From NCBI RefSeq assembly GCF_030766825.1, contig NZ_JASFDV010000004.1, forward strand, positions 85,487-149,486: a stretch of DNA of 64,000 nt, written 5' to 3'. Shown in pieces: positions 47,100 to 55,986 of the stretch. A model generated the notes under the pieces. The model did no database searches. It was given only the letters and a program-made list of their open reading frames with translations, and was not told the origin of the DNA. The stretch's first letter is position 1; each line of letters opens with the position of its first letter. Origin of the DNA: Nocardiopsis sp. CC223A. Lineage in GTDB: Bacteria > Actinomycetota > Actinomycetes > Streptosporangiales > Streptosporangiaceae. The position numbers were made by a program, and so were the translations under genes.

Positions 47100-47918
47100 A
47101 TGTCCGAAACTCCCGCGCAGCTGTGGCGCGACCTGGTCGCCGCCGACCCCTCCCGCCCGTTCATCACCTCCTACGACGCCTCGGGCGGCCGGGTGGAACT
47201 GTCCCGGGCCACCTTCGACAACTGGGTGTCCAAGACCGCGAACATGCTCGTGGACGGGTTCGGAACGCAGCCGGGCGACCGGGTGGTCCTGGCCCTGCCG
47301 GTGCACTGGCAGGCGCTGGTGTGGCTGACGGCGTGCTGGTCGGTGGGTGCGGTCGCCGAGGTCGCCGAGGGCGGCGACCTGCCCGCGGACGCCCAGGTGG
47401 CGGTGGCCGACGCCGACCGTCTGGAGGCGGCGCTGGACAGCGGCGCCGAGGAGGTCGTGGGCACCTCGCTGCACCCGCTGGGGCTGCCGCTGCGGGAGGT
47501 CCCGGCGATGGTGCTGGACTACTCGGCGGAGGTGCGCGGGTACGGTGACCGCTTCTCCCCCTACCCGGTGGACCCGCAGGCCCCGGCGCTGAGCCTGTCC
47601 GGAACCCGCACGGGCGCGGCCCTGGTCGCCGACGGCCGGCAGCGGGCGCGGCGCTGGGGGCTGGCCGACGCCGACCGGGTGGCACTGGTCCTGGACCCCG
47701 CGGCCCCGCTGGACGTGCTGGGGGGGAGCGCGGAGCTGCTGCTGGGGCCGGTGGCGGCGGGCGCGCCGATCATCCTGACGCCGTTCCCGGCCGTCGGCGC
47801 CGACCCGCAGGACACCTGGAAGCGCCTGGAGGCGGAGCGCGCCACCGTGTTCGCGACCGCGGGCGACGCCGACCTCCCCGGTGGAGCACCCCTGCGGCGG
47901 CTCCCCCTCGCCGGCTGA
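47100..47918 (+). CDS. TIGR03089 family protein (truncated acyl-CoA-synthetase-like)
   Basis: Protein of 272 aa that resembles the N-terminal part of ANL-superfamily enzymes: WRDLVAADPSRPFITSYDAS, NMLVDGFGTQPGDRVVLALP and VWLTACWSVGAVAEV. The adenylate-forming P-loop (TSGTTGxPK-like) is degenerate (SLSGTRTGAALVADG) and the mobile C-terminal domain with the catalytic Lys is missing. It is therefore probably not an active ligase. This is the normal length of the actinobacterial family, not a broken gene. Confidence 0.88.
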   Translation: MSETPAQLWRDLVAADPSRPFITSYDASGGRVELSRATFDNWVSKTANMLVDGFGTQPGDRVVLALPVHWQALVWLTACWSVGAVAEVAEGGDLPADAQVAVADADRLEAALDSGAEEVVGTSLHPLGLPLREVPAMVLDYSAEVRGYGDRFSPYPVDPQAPALSLSGTRTGAALVADGRQRARRWGLADADRVALVLDPAAPLDVLGGSAELLLGPVAAGAPIILTPFPAVGADPQDTWKRLEAERATVFATAGDADLPGGAPLRRLPLAG

Positions 47919-47937
47919 CCCCGCCCCGGCCGAACGC

Positions 47938-47976
47938 GGGGGCGGTGTGCCGCACCCCGCGCGGCACACCGCCCCC
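47938..47976. terminator. Terminator between TIGR03089 gene and small ORF
   Basis: Perfect 16-bp stem GGGGGCGGTGTGCCGC / GCGGCACACCGCCCCC with a 7-nt loop, between convergent genes. Confidence 0.85.
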
Positions 47977-48007
47977 TCCCCGGCCCGACCCGGGGTGCCC
48001 GTACCGC

Positions 48008-48193
48008 CTACCCGGCCAGGTCGTAATCACCCGCGGGCCGTCTCCGGCCGCGGAACCGCCCGAACCGGCGCGGCTCCCCGCCCCGGAGCCGTTCCTCGCG
48101 GATGCGTCGCAGCTCACGCTCGCGGGCGGCCTCCTGCTCCCGGTCCAGGCGGTAGCGCTCGGCGGCGTCCGCGGCGGGGTCGTGGTGGGTCAT
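48008..48193 (-). CDS. Small charged hypothetical protein
   Basis: Protein of 61 aa, very rich in Arg and Glu, predicted to be one long helix (AAERYRLDREQEAARERELR) with a basic Gly/Arg end. ATG 48193 has GGAGGACACC at correct spacing, and the frame ends just before a shared terminator, so it looks real. No family is recognised; a nucleic-acid or scaffold-binding role is possible from composition alone. Confidence 0.6.
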   Translation of the reverse strand: MTHHDPAADAAERYRLDREQEAARERELRRIREERLRGGEPRRFGRFRGRRRPAGDYDLAG

Positions 48194-48386
48194 GGTGTCC
48201 TCCCGGAAGTCCCGTCCCGGGCTCCGTCGTCCCGGATGACCTCAGACTCCCGCTAAGGACCCTGCCCGCACATCGGCACATGCGCGTATATCGCAGGCCA
48301 CGGCCGCCTCATATCCCCGGTGGCCGGGGGCCGGAGGCTGAGGGGGCGGGGGCCCGGGCCGGCCGGCGCGGCCCGGACCGGCCGCC

Positions 48387-49601
48387 TCAGGACTCGCGGT
48401 AGTAGGCGTCCGCGGCCGTACCGCGGCGGGCCTCGTAGTCGTAGGTGTACACCTCACGGCCCTCGATGAACACGCGCTCGGCGCGGCTGCGCAGGTCCAG
48501 CGGGTCGCCCGACCACAGCACGACGTCGCCGTCCAGCCCCGGCCTCAAGGAGCCGACGCGGTCGTCCAGGCCCATGATCTCGGCCGGGTTCACGGTCAGG
48601 GCGCGGATCGCCGAGTCCGGGTCCATGCCCTCCTTGACGCACAGGGCGGCCTGGAGGATCAGGAACTCGATGGGCACGACCGGGTGGTCGGTGGTGAGGG
48701 CCACCTTCACTCCGGCGCGGTCCAGGATGCCCGGGTTGGCCAGGGTCTTGTTGTTGACCTCGACCTTGGAGCGGCTGGTCATCAGCGGGCCGGTGATCAC
48801 GGGGATGTTCCGGGCGGCCAGCTCGTCGGCCAGCAGGTGGCCCTCGGTGCAGTGGTTGACGATGAGCCGGTAGCCGAACTCGTCCGCCAGGCGGATGGCG
48901 GTGTGGATGTCGTCGGCCCGGTGGGTGTGCTGGCACCAGGGCAGCTCGCCGTCCAGGACCCTGACCAGCACCTCCAGCGTGTTGTCCCGGTCGAAGGGCT
49001 TGTCCTCGGCCTCGGCGTGCTCCTTCTTGGCCTTGTAGTCCTGTGCCTTGGTGAAGGCGTCGCGGATGACCGCGGCCACGCCCTGGCGGGTGGAGGGCAG
49101 CTTGTCCTTGTTGCCGTAGACCCGCTTGGGGTTCTCGCCGAGCGCGCTCTTGACGCTGGCGGGGTGCTTGATGAGCCGGTCCTCCATGCTGCGGCCCCAG
49201 CACTTGACCGCCACGGTCTGCCCGCCGATGGGGTTGCCCGAGCCGGGCTTGACCACCGAGCTCGTGACGCCTCCGGACAGGGCGTCGACGAAGCCGCGGT
49301 CGGCGGGGTTGATGGCGTCCAGGGCGCGCATCCGGGCCCCGTTGGGGTCGGTCATCTCGTTGGTGTCGTCACCGGCCCAGCCGATGCCCTCCTCGTCGAT
49401 GCCGATGTGGCCGTGGGCCTCGACGAAACCGGGGAGCACCCACTTGCCGGAGGCGTCGACGACGGTGGCGCCCGCGGGGACGGCCACCTCGGAGTCGGGG
49501 CCGACGGCGGTGATCCTGCCGTCGGTGATGAGAACCGTGCCGCCGTCGATGGGGTCCCCGTCGACGGGCACGACGTATCCGGATGTGATCGCGATATCCA
49601 T
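48387..49601 (-). CDS. Amidohydrolase (imidazolonepropionase-like)
   Basis: Metal-dependent hydrolase of 404 aa. Metal ligands are seen in GFVEAHGHIGID (HxH), WCQHTHRADDIHTAI, VNHCTEGH and TTDHP, within a TIM barrel flanked by small beta domains (DIAITSGYVVPVDGDPID, GLDGDVVLWSGDPLDLRSRA). It is cytosolic with no signal peptide. The substrate cannot be predicted. ATG 49601 is chosen because TAGGTT lies 7 nt upstream and overlaps the alternative TTG at 49610. A CelR/CebR-like box lies at 49648-49661. Confidence 0.9.
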   Translation of the reverse strand: MDIAITSGYVVPVDGDPIDGGTVLITDGRITAVGPDSEVAVPAGATVVDASGKWVLPGFVEAHGHIGIDEEGIGWAGDDTNEMTDPNGARMRALDAINPADRGFVDALSGGVTSSVVKPGSGNPIGGQTVAVKCWGRSMEDRLIKHPASVKSALGENPKRVYGNKDKLPSTRQGVAAVIRDAFTKAQDYKAKKEHAEAEDKPFDRDNTLEVLVRVLDGELPWCQHTHRADDIHTAIRLADEFGYRLIVNHCTEGHLLADELAARNIPVITGPLMTSRSKVEVNNKTLANPGILDRAGVKVALTTDHPVVPIEFLILQAALCVKEGMDPDSAIRALTVNPAEIMGLDDRVGSLRPGLDGDVVLWSGDPLDLRSRAERVFIEGREVYTYDYEARRGTAADAYYRES

Positions 49602-49608
49602 GGCGGGC

Positions 49609-49614
49609 AACCTA
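49609..49614 (-). promoter_or_regulatory. -10 element of amidohydrolase gene, leaderless
   Basis: TAGGTT on the minus strand ends 7 nt before ATG 49601. Confidence 0.62.
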
Positions 49615-49647
49615 GCCCATCATGGGACCCCACCCCAAGACCTTTCG

Positions 49648-49661
49648 TGGGAGCGCTTCCC
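49648..49661. promoter_or_regulatory. CelR/CebR-like LacI-family operator
   Basis: TGGGAGCGCTTCCC matches 12 of 14 bases of the box TGGGAGCGCTCCCA known for CelR in Thermobifida and CebR in Streptomyces. It lies 34 bp upstream of the amidohydrolase -10. Confidence 0.35.
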
Positions 49662-49681
49662 CCGCCCCGGTCCGCCCGCGT

Positions 49682-50494
49682 TCAGCTCTCGGGCCAGCGC
49701 GAGCTGAGGATCTCCGAATCCGGGGTCAGCTCCACCGTGACCTCCTCGATGGCGTCGCGGATCATGGAGCATCGCAGGACCTGCTCGGCGTCGGTGATGA
49801 GCTCCCCGCCCTGGGCGGCGAACGCGTACACGATGGGCGCCCGGTCCCCGTACTCCATGAGCCGGAAGGGCCCGCCCAGCTCGGGGTGGCGGGGCGACTT
49901 CTCCGGGATCATCCCCAGCCGCACGATCCCGGCCGCCACCAGGTCGGCGAGGAAGTCGCGCTGGGCGTTGAGCACCTCGGCCCCGCCCTGGGGCCGCCGG
50001 AGCACCGTCTCGTTGAGGACCACCCGCAGCGACGGCCCCTCGGGACCGGTCATCGCGGCCCTCAGGAACATCTCCTCCTCGACCATGGCCTCGACCTCGC
50101 CGTCGGACAGGTCGAAGTAGCTGGGCCGCAGCACCGCCCAGGAGTACTCCCGGGTCCGCAGGAACGGCGGGATGACCACCGGTTGGGTCTCCCACACCTC
50201 GGGGGCGTGCACCGTGAGCTCGCTCAGGTCCCCGAACTCGTTGGGGAACGCCTCCGCCTGGAGCGCGACCGCCCAGGCGTCCACCAGTTGGTGCTCGGTG
50301 CCCAGCGCGTTGTCCACCCGCTCCACCAGGGAGCGGGCCGGTCGGCAGCGGGCGCTCTCCACCTCGCCGAGCTTGTCGTCGCTCACCCCGACCGTGGCGG
50401 CGAGTTCGGCACGGGAGAGCCCCTTGTCCGAGCGGGCACGCAGGATCCGCGCGCCGAAGGGGAGCCATACCGCCGAGGGCAACACCGTGTTCAC
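49682..50494 (-). CDS. XRE-family regulator with DUF5753 domain
   Basis: Regulator of about 270 aa. The helix-turn-helix is at residues 10-60 (GARILRARSDKGLSRAELAA, VGVSDDKLGEVESARCRPA). A DUF5753 domain spans about 85-265 (IPPFLRTREYSWAVLRP, FRLMEYGDRAPIVYAF). Such proteins normally pair with a DUF397 protein, but none is adjacent. GTG 50494 sits 9 nt after GGAGGAGG; ATG 50500 or 50503 are alternatives closer to that site. Confidence 0.88.
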   Translation of the reverse strand: MNTVLPSAVWLPFGARILRARSDKGLSRAELAATVGVSDDKLGEVESARCRPARSLVERVDNALGTEHQLVDAWAVALQAEAFPNEFGDLSELTVHAPEVWETQPVVIPPFLRTREYSWAVLRPSYFDLSDGEVEAMVEEEMFLRAAMTGPEGPSLRVVLNETVLRRPQGGAEVLNAQRDFLADLVAAGIVRLGMIPEKSPRHPELGGPFRLMEYGDRAPIVYAFAAQGGELITDAEQVLRCSMIRDAIEEVTVELTPDSEILSSRWPES

Positions 50495-50687
50495 GCCCAT
50501 CATCCTCCTCCGTCGCACGTGGGGCCGGACCTGGATCGACGCCGGGCGGCCCCGTGGTCCGACCCTCTCCCGGAGCGGGGTGCCCGGTCAAGCGACCAAT
50601 GAGTGCGGCGATCCGTGATAAGTCAGTACAAGGTCTGACAATGCCACCCGGCGCTCCGGGTGTTCCCCCGATCAACAGGAAGATCCC

Positions 50688-51071
50688 GTGGCCTACCTCT
50701 ACCTGCTGTTCTTCGTCGTGGCACTGGCCGTGTGGGTGTACGCGCTGTTCGACGTCATCGGTTCGGACGCCGACGCCGTGCGCCTGCTGCCCAAACCCGC
50801 CTGGGCGGTGATCGTCCTGCTGCTGCCCAAGTTGGGCGCGCTGGCGTGGTTCGCCCTGGGCCGACCGCACCGGGCCCGCGTTCCCGGACCCGTGCGCCCG
50901 CCCTCCCCCTTCCCCGAATACGACCACCCCAACCGGGCCCGGGGCGCGACGCCCGAGGACGACGAGGAGTTCCTGCGCCGCTGCCGCGAACGCGCCGAGG
51001 AGCAGCGCCGCCGCGCCCGTGAGCAGGCCGAACGCCGGGAGCAGGACGGCCCGGAGGAGACACGGGGCTGA
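50688..51071 (+). CDS. PLDc_N domain membrane protein
   Basis: Protein of 127 aa with two TM segments (LYLLFFVVALAVWVYALFDV and PAWAVIVLLLPKLGALAWFALG), the pattern of the phospholipase D N-terminal domain. There is no nuclease domain. A Pro-rich stretch and a charged coiled-coil-like tail (EEFLRRCRERAEEQRRRARE) follow. GTG 50688 is preceded by GGAAGATCCC. Function unknown. Confidence 0.85.
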   Translation: MAYLYLLFFVVALAVWVYALFDVIGSDADAVRLLPKPAWAVIVLLLPKLGALAWFALGRPHRARVPGPVRPPSPFPEYDHPNRARGATPEDDEEFLRRCRERAEEQRRRAREQAERREQDGPEETRG

Positions 51072-51154
51072 CGGCCCCGGGCGGCGCGGGGCCCGCGGGG
51101 TCGGTACCCTTCAGTGGCGACCGCCGTCCCCACCGATTCCCCGAAGAGTGATCC

Positions 51155-51781
51155 ATGCGCCCGACCGCCCTGTCCGCCGCCCTGCTGGCCGGAGCACTGC
51201 TCGCCACGACCGCCGCCTGCGGCAACGACGACGCGCCGGCCTCGACCGAGGTCCCGGACGTGGACGTCACCGACGTGGAGGGCGCGACCCTGCACACCGA
51301 CCACGGCGACATCACCGTGGACCTGCTGCCCGAGATCGCGCCGGTCACGGTCGCCAACTTCGTCGGCCTGGCCGAGGGCGCGGGGGTGGCCAACCCGGTG
51401 ACCGGCGAGGCCGAGTTCTACGACGGCACGGTCTTCCACCGGGTCATCCCCGACTTCATGATCCAGGGCGGCGATCCCCAGGGACAGGGCACCGGCGGCC
51501 CCGGCTACCAGTTCCAGGACGAGTTCAGCGACGCGGAGACCTTCGACGAGCCGGGCGTGCTGGCCATGGCCAACTCCGGTCCGGGCACCAACGGCTCGCA
51601 GTTCTTCATCACCGTGGCGCCGACCCCGCACCTACAGAACAAGCACACGATCTTCGGGCACGTCGCCGACGACGCCTCGATGGACGTGGCCGTGGAGATC
51701 TCCCAGGTCGCCACCCAGGGCCAGGACCGCCCGGTCGAGGACGTGGTGATCGAGTCCGTCACCATCCACCGGGCCGGCTGA
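51155..51781 (+). CDS. Cyclophilin-type peptidyl-prolyl isomerase lipoprotein
   Basis: Secreted lipoprotein of 208 aa with lipobox LLATTAAC (Cys about 22) and an acidic spacer. The cyclophilin domain covers about 48-205: TVFHRVIPDFMIQGGDPQGQ (catalytic Arg and Gln), LAMANSGPGTNGSQFFITVA and HTIFGHV. It should speed folding of exported proteins at the outer face of the membrane. A likely -10, TACCCT, lies at 51105-51110. Confidence 0.93.
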   Translation: MRPTALSAALLAGALLATTAACGNDDAPASTEVPDVDVTDVEGATLHTDHGDITVDLLPEIAPVTVANFVGLAEGAGVANPVTGEAEFYDGTVFHRVIPDFMIQGGDPQGQGTGGPGYQFQDEFSDAETFDEPGVLAMANSGPGTNGSQFFITVAPTPHLQNKHTIFGHVADDASMDVAVEISQVATQGQDRPVEDVVIESVTIHRAG

Positions 51782-51790
51782 GCCCGCCCC

Positions 51791-52993
51791 TCACCCGCGG
51801 AAGGCCCTCGGCCGCTCACTGTTCCCGCGGCGCTTGGCCAGGGCCGCCCGCGAGCGCTCCACCGCGGGCCCGATGGCCTCGACCAGCGCGTCCACGTCGG
51901 CCTCGGTGGACGTCCTGCCCAGCGACAGGCGCAGGCTGCTGGAGGCGGTGTCGGGGTCGGCCCCCATCGCCAGCAGCACGTGGCTGGGCTGGGCCACCCC
52001 CGCGGAGCAGGCCGAGCCGGTGGAGCAGGAGACGCCCCTGGCGTCCAGCAGCATGAGCAGGGCGTCGCCCTCGCAGCCGGGGAAGGACAGGTGCGCGATA
52101 CCCGGCAGCCGCCGGTCCGGGTCCCCGTTGACGACGACGTCGGGGACCACTCCGCGCACCCGCTCCTCCAGGGTGTCGCGCAGCGACGACAGGTGCGCGG
52201 CGTGCTTCTCGCGCTCGGCGACCGCGAGGTGCACCGCGGTGGCCAGCCCGCTCACCAGCGGCGTGGCCAGGGTGCCCGAGCGGATGTCGCGCTCCTGACC
52301 GCCCCCGTGCAGCACCGGGACCGGGGCCAGCCCGCGCGCCAGCAGCAGCGCCCCGGTGCCCACCGGGCCGCCGAGCTTGTGCCCGCTGACCGTCAGCGCG
52401 CTCACCCCGGAGGCGGCGAAGTCCACCGGTTCCACGCCCACGGCCTGCACCGCGTCGGTGTGGAAGGGGATCCCGTATTCGGCGGCGACGGCGGCCAGCC
52501 CGGCCACCGGCTGCACCGTGCCGACCTCGTTGTTGGCCCACATCACCGACACCAGGGCCACGGACTCCGGGTCGCGCTCGATCGCCTCCCGCAGGGTGCG
52601 CGGCTCCACCCGGCCCAGCCGGTCCACCGGCAGCGTCTCGTGGACCGCGCCCTGGTGCTCGGCCGTCCAGTGCGCGGGGTCCAGGGCCGCGTGGTGCTCG
52701 ACCGCGCTGGTGATGATCCGGCGGCGCCGCGGATCCTCGGCGCGGCGGGACCAGTACAGGCCCTTGATCGCGATGTTGTCCGACTCGGTGCCGCCCGCGG
52801 TGAAGATCACCTCGTGCGGGGTGCACCCCAGGGCTTCGGCGATGCGCTCGCGCGACTCCTCGACCGCGCGTCGGGCGGCGCGCCCGTGTCCGTGCAGGGA
52901 GGAGGGGTTTCCGAGGGAGCCGAGCCCGGCCGTGACCTCGGCGATCACCTCGGGGCGGACCTCGGTCGTGGCTGCGTGATCCAGATACACCAT
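51791..52993 (-). CDS. Cysteine desulfurase (NifS/IscS-like)
   Basis: PLP enzyme of 400 aa that releases sulfur from cysteine. N-terminal MVYLDHAATTEVRPEV, EVIFTAGGTESDNIAIKG, PLP-pocket VEHHAALDPAHW, PLP-binding Lys in SALTVSGHKLGGPVG, and the active-site Cys loop CSTGSACSAG. No scaffold (IscU/SufU) or tRNA-thiolation gene (mnmA) is next to it. It is divergent from aroA across 50 bp and may be leaderless (TATTCT 10 nt upstream). Confidence 0.94.
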   Translation of the reverse strand: MVYLDHAATTEVRPEVIAEVTAGLGSLGNPSSLHGHGRAARRAVEESRERIAEALGCTPHEVIFTAGGTESDNIAIKGLYWSRRAEDPRRRRIITSAVEHHAALDPAHWTAEHQGAVHETLPVDRLGRVEPRTLREAIERDPESVALVSVMWANNEVGTVQPVAGLAAVAAEYGIPFHTDAVQAVGVEPVDFAASGVSALTVSGHKLGGPVGTGALLLARGLAPVPVLHGGGQERDIRSGTLATPLVSGLATAVHLAVAEREKHAAHLSSLRDTLEERVRGVVPDVVVNGDPDRRLPGIAHLSFPGCEGDALLMLLDARGVSCSTGSACSAGVAQPSHVLLAMGADPDTASSSLRLSLGRTSTEADVDALVEAIGPAVERSRAALAKRRGNSERPRAFRG

Positions 52994-53031
52994 GGCGTTA
53001 CCAAGAATAAGCGTCCGGAGAGGGCTCCCGA

Positions 53032-53037
53032 TAACCT
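53032..53037 (+). promoter_or_regulatory. -10 element of aroA, leaderless
   Basis: TAACCT ends 6 nt before ATG 53044, in a 50-bp divergent region shared with the cysteine desulfurase gene. Confidence 0.62.
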
Positions 53038-53043
53038 TGGGGC

Positions 53044-54318
53044 ATGCCTGAGCCCACCACAGCACCGCACTGGCCCGCTCCCGTCGCCGAGGGCCCCGTC
53101 CGCGCCCGACTCGCCCTGCCCGGCTCCAAGTCGGTCACCAACCGCGCGCTGATCCTGGCCGCCCTGTCACAGACACCGTGTCTGGTGCGCCGTCCCCTGG
53201 TCAGCCGGGACAGCGAACTGATGGTGGGCGCGCTGCGCGCCCTGGGCACGGTCGTGGAGGAACGCGGTGAGGACCTGTTCGTCACCCCGGGTCCGCTGCG
53301 CGGCCCCGCCGCGATCGACGTGGGCAACGCCGGAACGGTGATGCGGTTCGTGCCGCCGGTGGCCGCGCTGGCCACCGGGGACGTGGACTTCGACGGCGAC
53401 CCGCGGGCGCGGGAGCGGCCGGTGGGCGAACTGCTGGCGGCGCTGCGCGCCCTGGGCGCCGACATCGACGACTCCGCCGGCGCCCTGCCGATGACCGTGC
53501 ACGGGACCGGACGGGTGCGCGGCGGCGACGTCGTCCTGGACGCCTCGGGCTCCTCCCAGTTCGTGTCCGCGCTGCTGCTGGCGGGCGCCCGGTTCGAGCA
53601 GGGGGTGCGGGTGCGCCACGAGGGCGCCCCCGTGCCCTCCCGGCCGCACCTGGACATGACCGTGGAGATGCTGCGCGCCGCCGGGGTGACGGTGCTGGTC
53701 GGCGACGACGTCTGGACGGTGGAGCCGGGGCCGGTCAAGGTCACCGAGATCACCGTGGAACCGGACCTGTCCAACGCCGCCCCGTTCCTGGCGGCCGCGC
53801 TGGTCACCGGCGGCGAGGTCACCGTCGAGGGCTGGCCCGAGCGCACCACCCAGCCCGGCGACCACCTGCGGTCGCTGTTCACCCGGATGGGCGGCGAGGT
53901 GTCCTGGGCCGACGGGGCGCTGACCCTGCGCGGCACCGGGCGGATCCTGGGGTTGGAGGCCGACCTGCGCGAGGTGGGCGAGCTGACCCCCACCATCGCC
54001 GCGGTGGCCGCCCTGGCCTCGACCCCCTCGCGCCTCACCGGCGTCGCGCACCTGCGCCGCCACGAGACCGACCGCATCGCCGCGCTGGCCACCGAGATCA
54101 ACCGCCTGGGCGGGAACGTCCAAGAGCTGCCCGACGGCCTGGTCATCGAGCCTCGGCCGCTGCACGGGGGTGTCTTCCACTCCTACGACGACCACCGGAT
54201 GGCCACCTCCGGCGCCGTCATCGGGCTCGCGGTGCCCGGGGTGGAGGTGGAGAACATCGCCACCACCCGCAAGACGCTGCCGGACTTCCCCGGCCTGTGG
54301 ACGGGGGCGCTGGCATGA
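53044..54318 (+). CDS. aroA: 3-phosphoshikimate 1-carboxyvinyltransferase (EPSP synthase)
   Basis: Shikimate-pathway enzyme of 424 aa that joins PEP and shikimate 3-phosphate. Motifs: [26 protein letters not shown] (PEP-binding, with Gly as in glyphosate-sensitive forms), [16 protein letters not shown] and SYDDHRMA. The stop overlaps the rsgA ATG (ATGA), so the two are translationally coupled, an arrangement I recall as common in actinobacteria. Confidence 0.96.
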   Translation: MPEPTTAPHWPAPVAEGPVRARLALPGSKSVTNRALILAALSQTPCLVRRPLVSRDSELMVGALRALGTVVEERGEDLFVTPGPLRGPAAIDVGNAGTVMRFVPPVAALATGDVDFDGDPRARERPVGELLAALRALGADIDDSAGALPMTVHGTGRVRGGDVVLDASGSSQFVSALLLAGARFEQGVRVRHEGAPVPSRPHLDMTVEMLRAAGVTVLVGDDVWTVEPGPVKVTEITVEPDLSNAAPFLAAALVTGGEVTVEGWPERTTQPGDHLRSLFTRMGGEVSWADGALTLRGTGRILGLEADLREVGELTPTIAAVAALASTPSRLTGVAHLRRHETDRIAALATEINRLGGNVQELPDGLVIEPRPLHGGVFHSYDDHRMATSGAVIGLAVPGVEVENIATTRKTLPDFPGLWTGALA

Positions 54319-55331
54319 GCCGCACCCGGGGCGGGGGGCGTCACCTCGACGAGGACGACATCCGGATCCGCGCCCGGGGCGGGTCGCGGCCCCGCACCCG
54401 CACCCGGCCCAAGCACGAGAACGCGGTGGAGGGCCTGGTCACCGCGGTGGACCGGGGCCGGTACCGGTGCCTGGTCGAGGGCACCCGGGTGGTGGCGATG
54501 AAGGCCCGCGAGCTGGGCCGCGGGTCGATCGTGGTGGGCGACCGGGTGGACGTGGTCGGCGACCTGTCCGGGCTCCCGGACACCCTGGCGCGGATCGTTC
54601 GGGTCAGGGACCGCAGCTCGGTGCTGCGCCGCACCGCCGACGACACCGACCCGGTGGAACGGATCATCGTGGCCAACGCCGACCAGTTGGCGATCGTGTG
54701 CGCCCTGGCCGACCCGGCCCCGCAGCCGCGGTTCGTGGACCGCTGCCTGGTGGCCGCCTACGACGCGGGGCTGTCCCCGCTGCTGTGCCTGACCAAGGCC
54801 GACCTCGCCGACCCCGGCGAGCTGCTCCAGGTGTACGAGCCGCTGGGCGTGCCCTACGAGGTGCTCAGCCCGGAGGGCGACCTCACCGGGTTGGCGGGCC
54901 GGCTCGCGGGGCGGACCACCGTGCTGGTGGGGTCCTCGGGTGTGGGCAAGTCCACTCTGTTCAACCGGCTCATCCCGGGCACCGACCGGGCGGTGGGCCA
55001 CGTCAACGCGGTCACCGGCCGGGGGCGGCACACCTCCACGTCCGCGGTGGCGCTGCCGTTCGAGGGCGGCTGGCTGATCGACACCCCGGGTGTGCGCAGC
55101 TTCGGCCTGGCGCACATCGCGCCGGAGGACATCGTCGAGGGCTTCCCGGACCTGGCCGACCTCGCCCTGGACTGCCCGGCGGGCTGCACCCACCAGGACG
55201 ACGCCGAGGACTGCGCCATCGGCGCCGCCCTGGCGCGCGGTGAGACCGACCCGGCCCGGGCGGCCTCCCTGCGCCGTCTGCTCGCCAGCCGGGAGGGCGA
55301 CACCGAGGAGGAGCACGAGCGGGAGCGATAG
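54315..55331 (+). CDS. rsgA: Ribosome small-subunit-dependent GTPase RsgA
   Basis: Circularly permuted GTPase of 338 aa that helps mature the 30S subunit. An OB-fold region is followed by G4 (CLTKADL), then G1 ([12 protein letters not shown]), switch with GRGRHTSTS, and G3 (DTPGVRSF), the order diagnostic of the family. A zinc knuckle [14 protein letters not shown] lies near the C-terminus. The N-terminus is Arg-rich. Confidence 0.95.
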   Translation: MSRTRGGGRHLDEDDIRIRARGGSRPRTRTRPKHENAVEGLVTAVDRGRYRCLVEGTRVVAMKARELGRGSIVVGDRVDVVGDLSGLPDTLARIVRVRDRSSVLRRTADDTDPVERIIVANADQLAIVCALADPAPQPRFVDRCLVAAYDAGLSPLLCLTKADLADPGELLQVYEPLGVPYEVLSPEGDLTGLAGRLAGRTTVLVGSSGVGKSTLFNRLIPGTDRAVGHVNAVTGRGRHTSTSAVALPFEGGWLIDTPGVRSFGLAHIAPEDIVEGFPDLADLALDCPAGCTHQDDAEDCAIGAALARGETDPARAASLRRLLASREGDTEEEHERER

Positions 55332-55556
55332 GGCCTCTTCGCCCGACCGCTCCGGGACACGGCCGCGAGGCGGCTCCCGTGCATCGGCGCAAGCGCCGAA
55401 GGACACGAGCGGCCGCCGGGCGATCTCCCGCACGGCGGGGGCCCGCCCGGGTTCGGCCATCCGAGCGCAGGCGGCTCCGCGGAGACACCGCGCCGACGGC
55501 GTCCGCTGAGGGCGGCGGTGGGCGACGGGCGGGCGGAACGACCCGCCGGACAGGCC

Positions 55557-55892
55557 CTAGCCGGTGGGGGCGCGGTTCAGGACGTGCTCGCGGCCCCAGG
55601 CGCCCAGCGGTTCGAGGGCCTCGTTGAGGGAGACGCCGCGCGAGGTCAACGAGTACTCGACCCGGGGCGGGACCTCGTCGAAGTCCTCGCGGTGGACGAG
55701 CCCGTCCTCCTCCATCTCACGCAGGTGCGAGGCGAGGACCTTCTCCGACAACCCGTCCAGGGCGCGGCGCAGTTCGCCGAACCGGTGCGGGCGCTCGCCC
55801 AGCGCCCACAGCACGAGCACCTTCCACCTGCCGCCGATCACGTCCATCGCGGCGTCGGTGCCGCAGTGGTACACCCCCGGTCGCCGGGCCAT
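55557..55892 (-). CDS. HxlR family transcriptional regulator
   Basis: Winged-helix regulator of 111 aa: CGTDAAMDVIGGRWKVLVLW, RFGELRRALDGLSEKVLASH and REDFDEVPPRVEYSLTSRG. The family Cys near the N-terminus (YHCGTD), used for redox or electrophile sensing in HypR-like members, is kept. It is divergent from an imine-reductase-like gene, with a dyad between them, so regulation of that gene is likely. Confidence 0.9.
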   Translation of the reverse strand: MARRPGVYHCGTDAAMDVIGGRWKVLVLWALGERPHRFGELRRALDGLSEKVLASHLREMEEDGLVHREDFDEVPPRVEYSLTSRGVSLNEALEPLGAWGREHVLNRAPTG

Positions 55893-55931
55893 CCCGACCC
55901 CCCTGCCTGCACGCTCACCCCGCGGTGAGCA

Positions 55932-55957
55932 CCCACTTCAAAGTGCGTACTTGTGGG
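55932..55957. promoter_or_regulatory. Candidate HxlR operator
   Basis: Imperfect dyad with outer arms CCCAC / GTGGG and inner arms AAGT / ACTT in the 94-bp divergent region, 29 bp before ATG 55987. Confidence 0.5.
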
Positions 55958-55986
55958 CGTTCCCGCCCGCCGCGAGCCTAGTCCAC

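Noticed and set aside
49682..50494. XRE/DUF5753 regulator with a DUF397 partner
   Set aside because: Flanking sequence on both sides was read and holds no DUF397 core; the only one in the window is 39 kb away.
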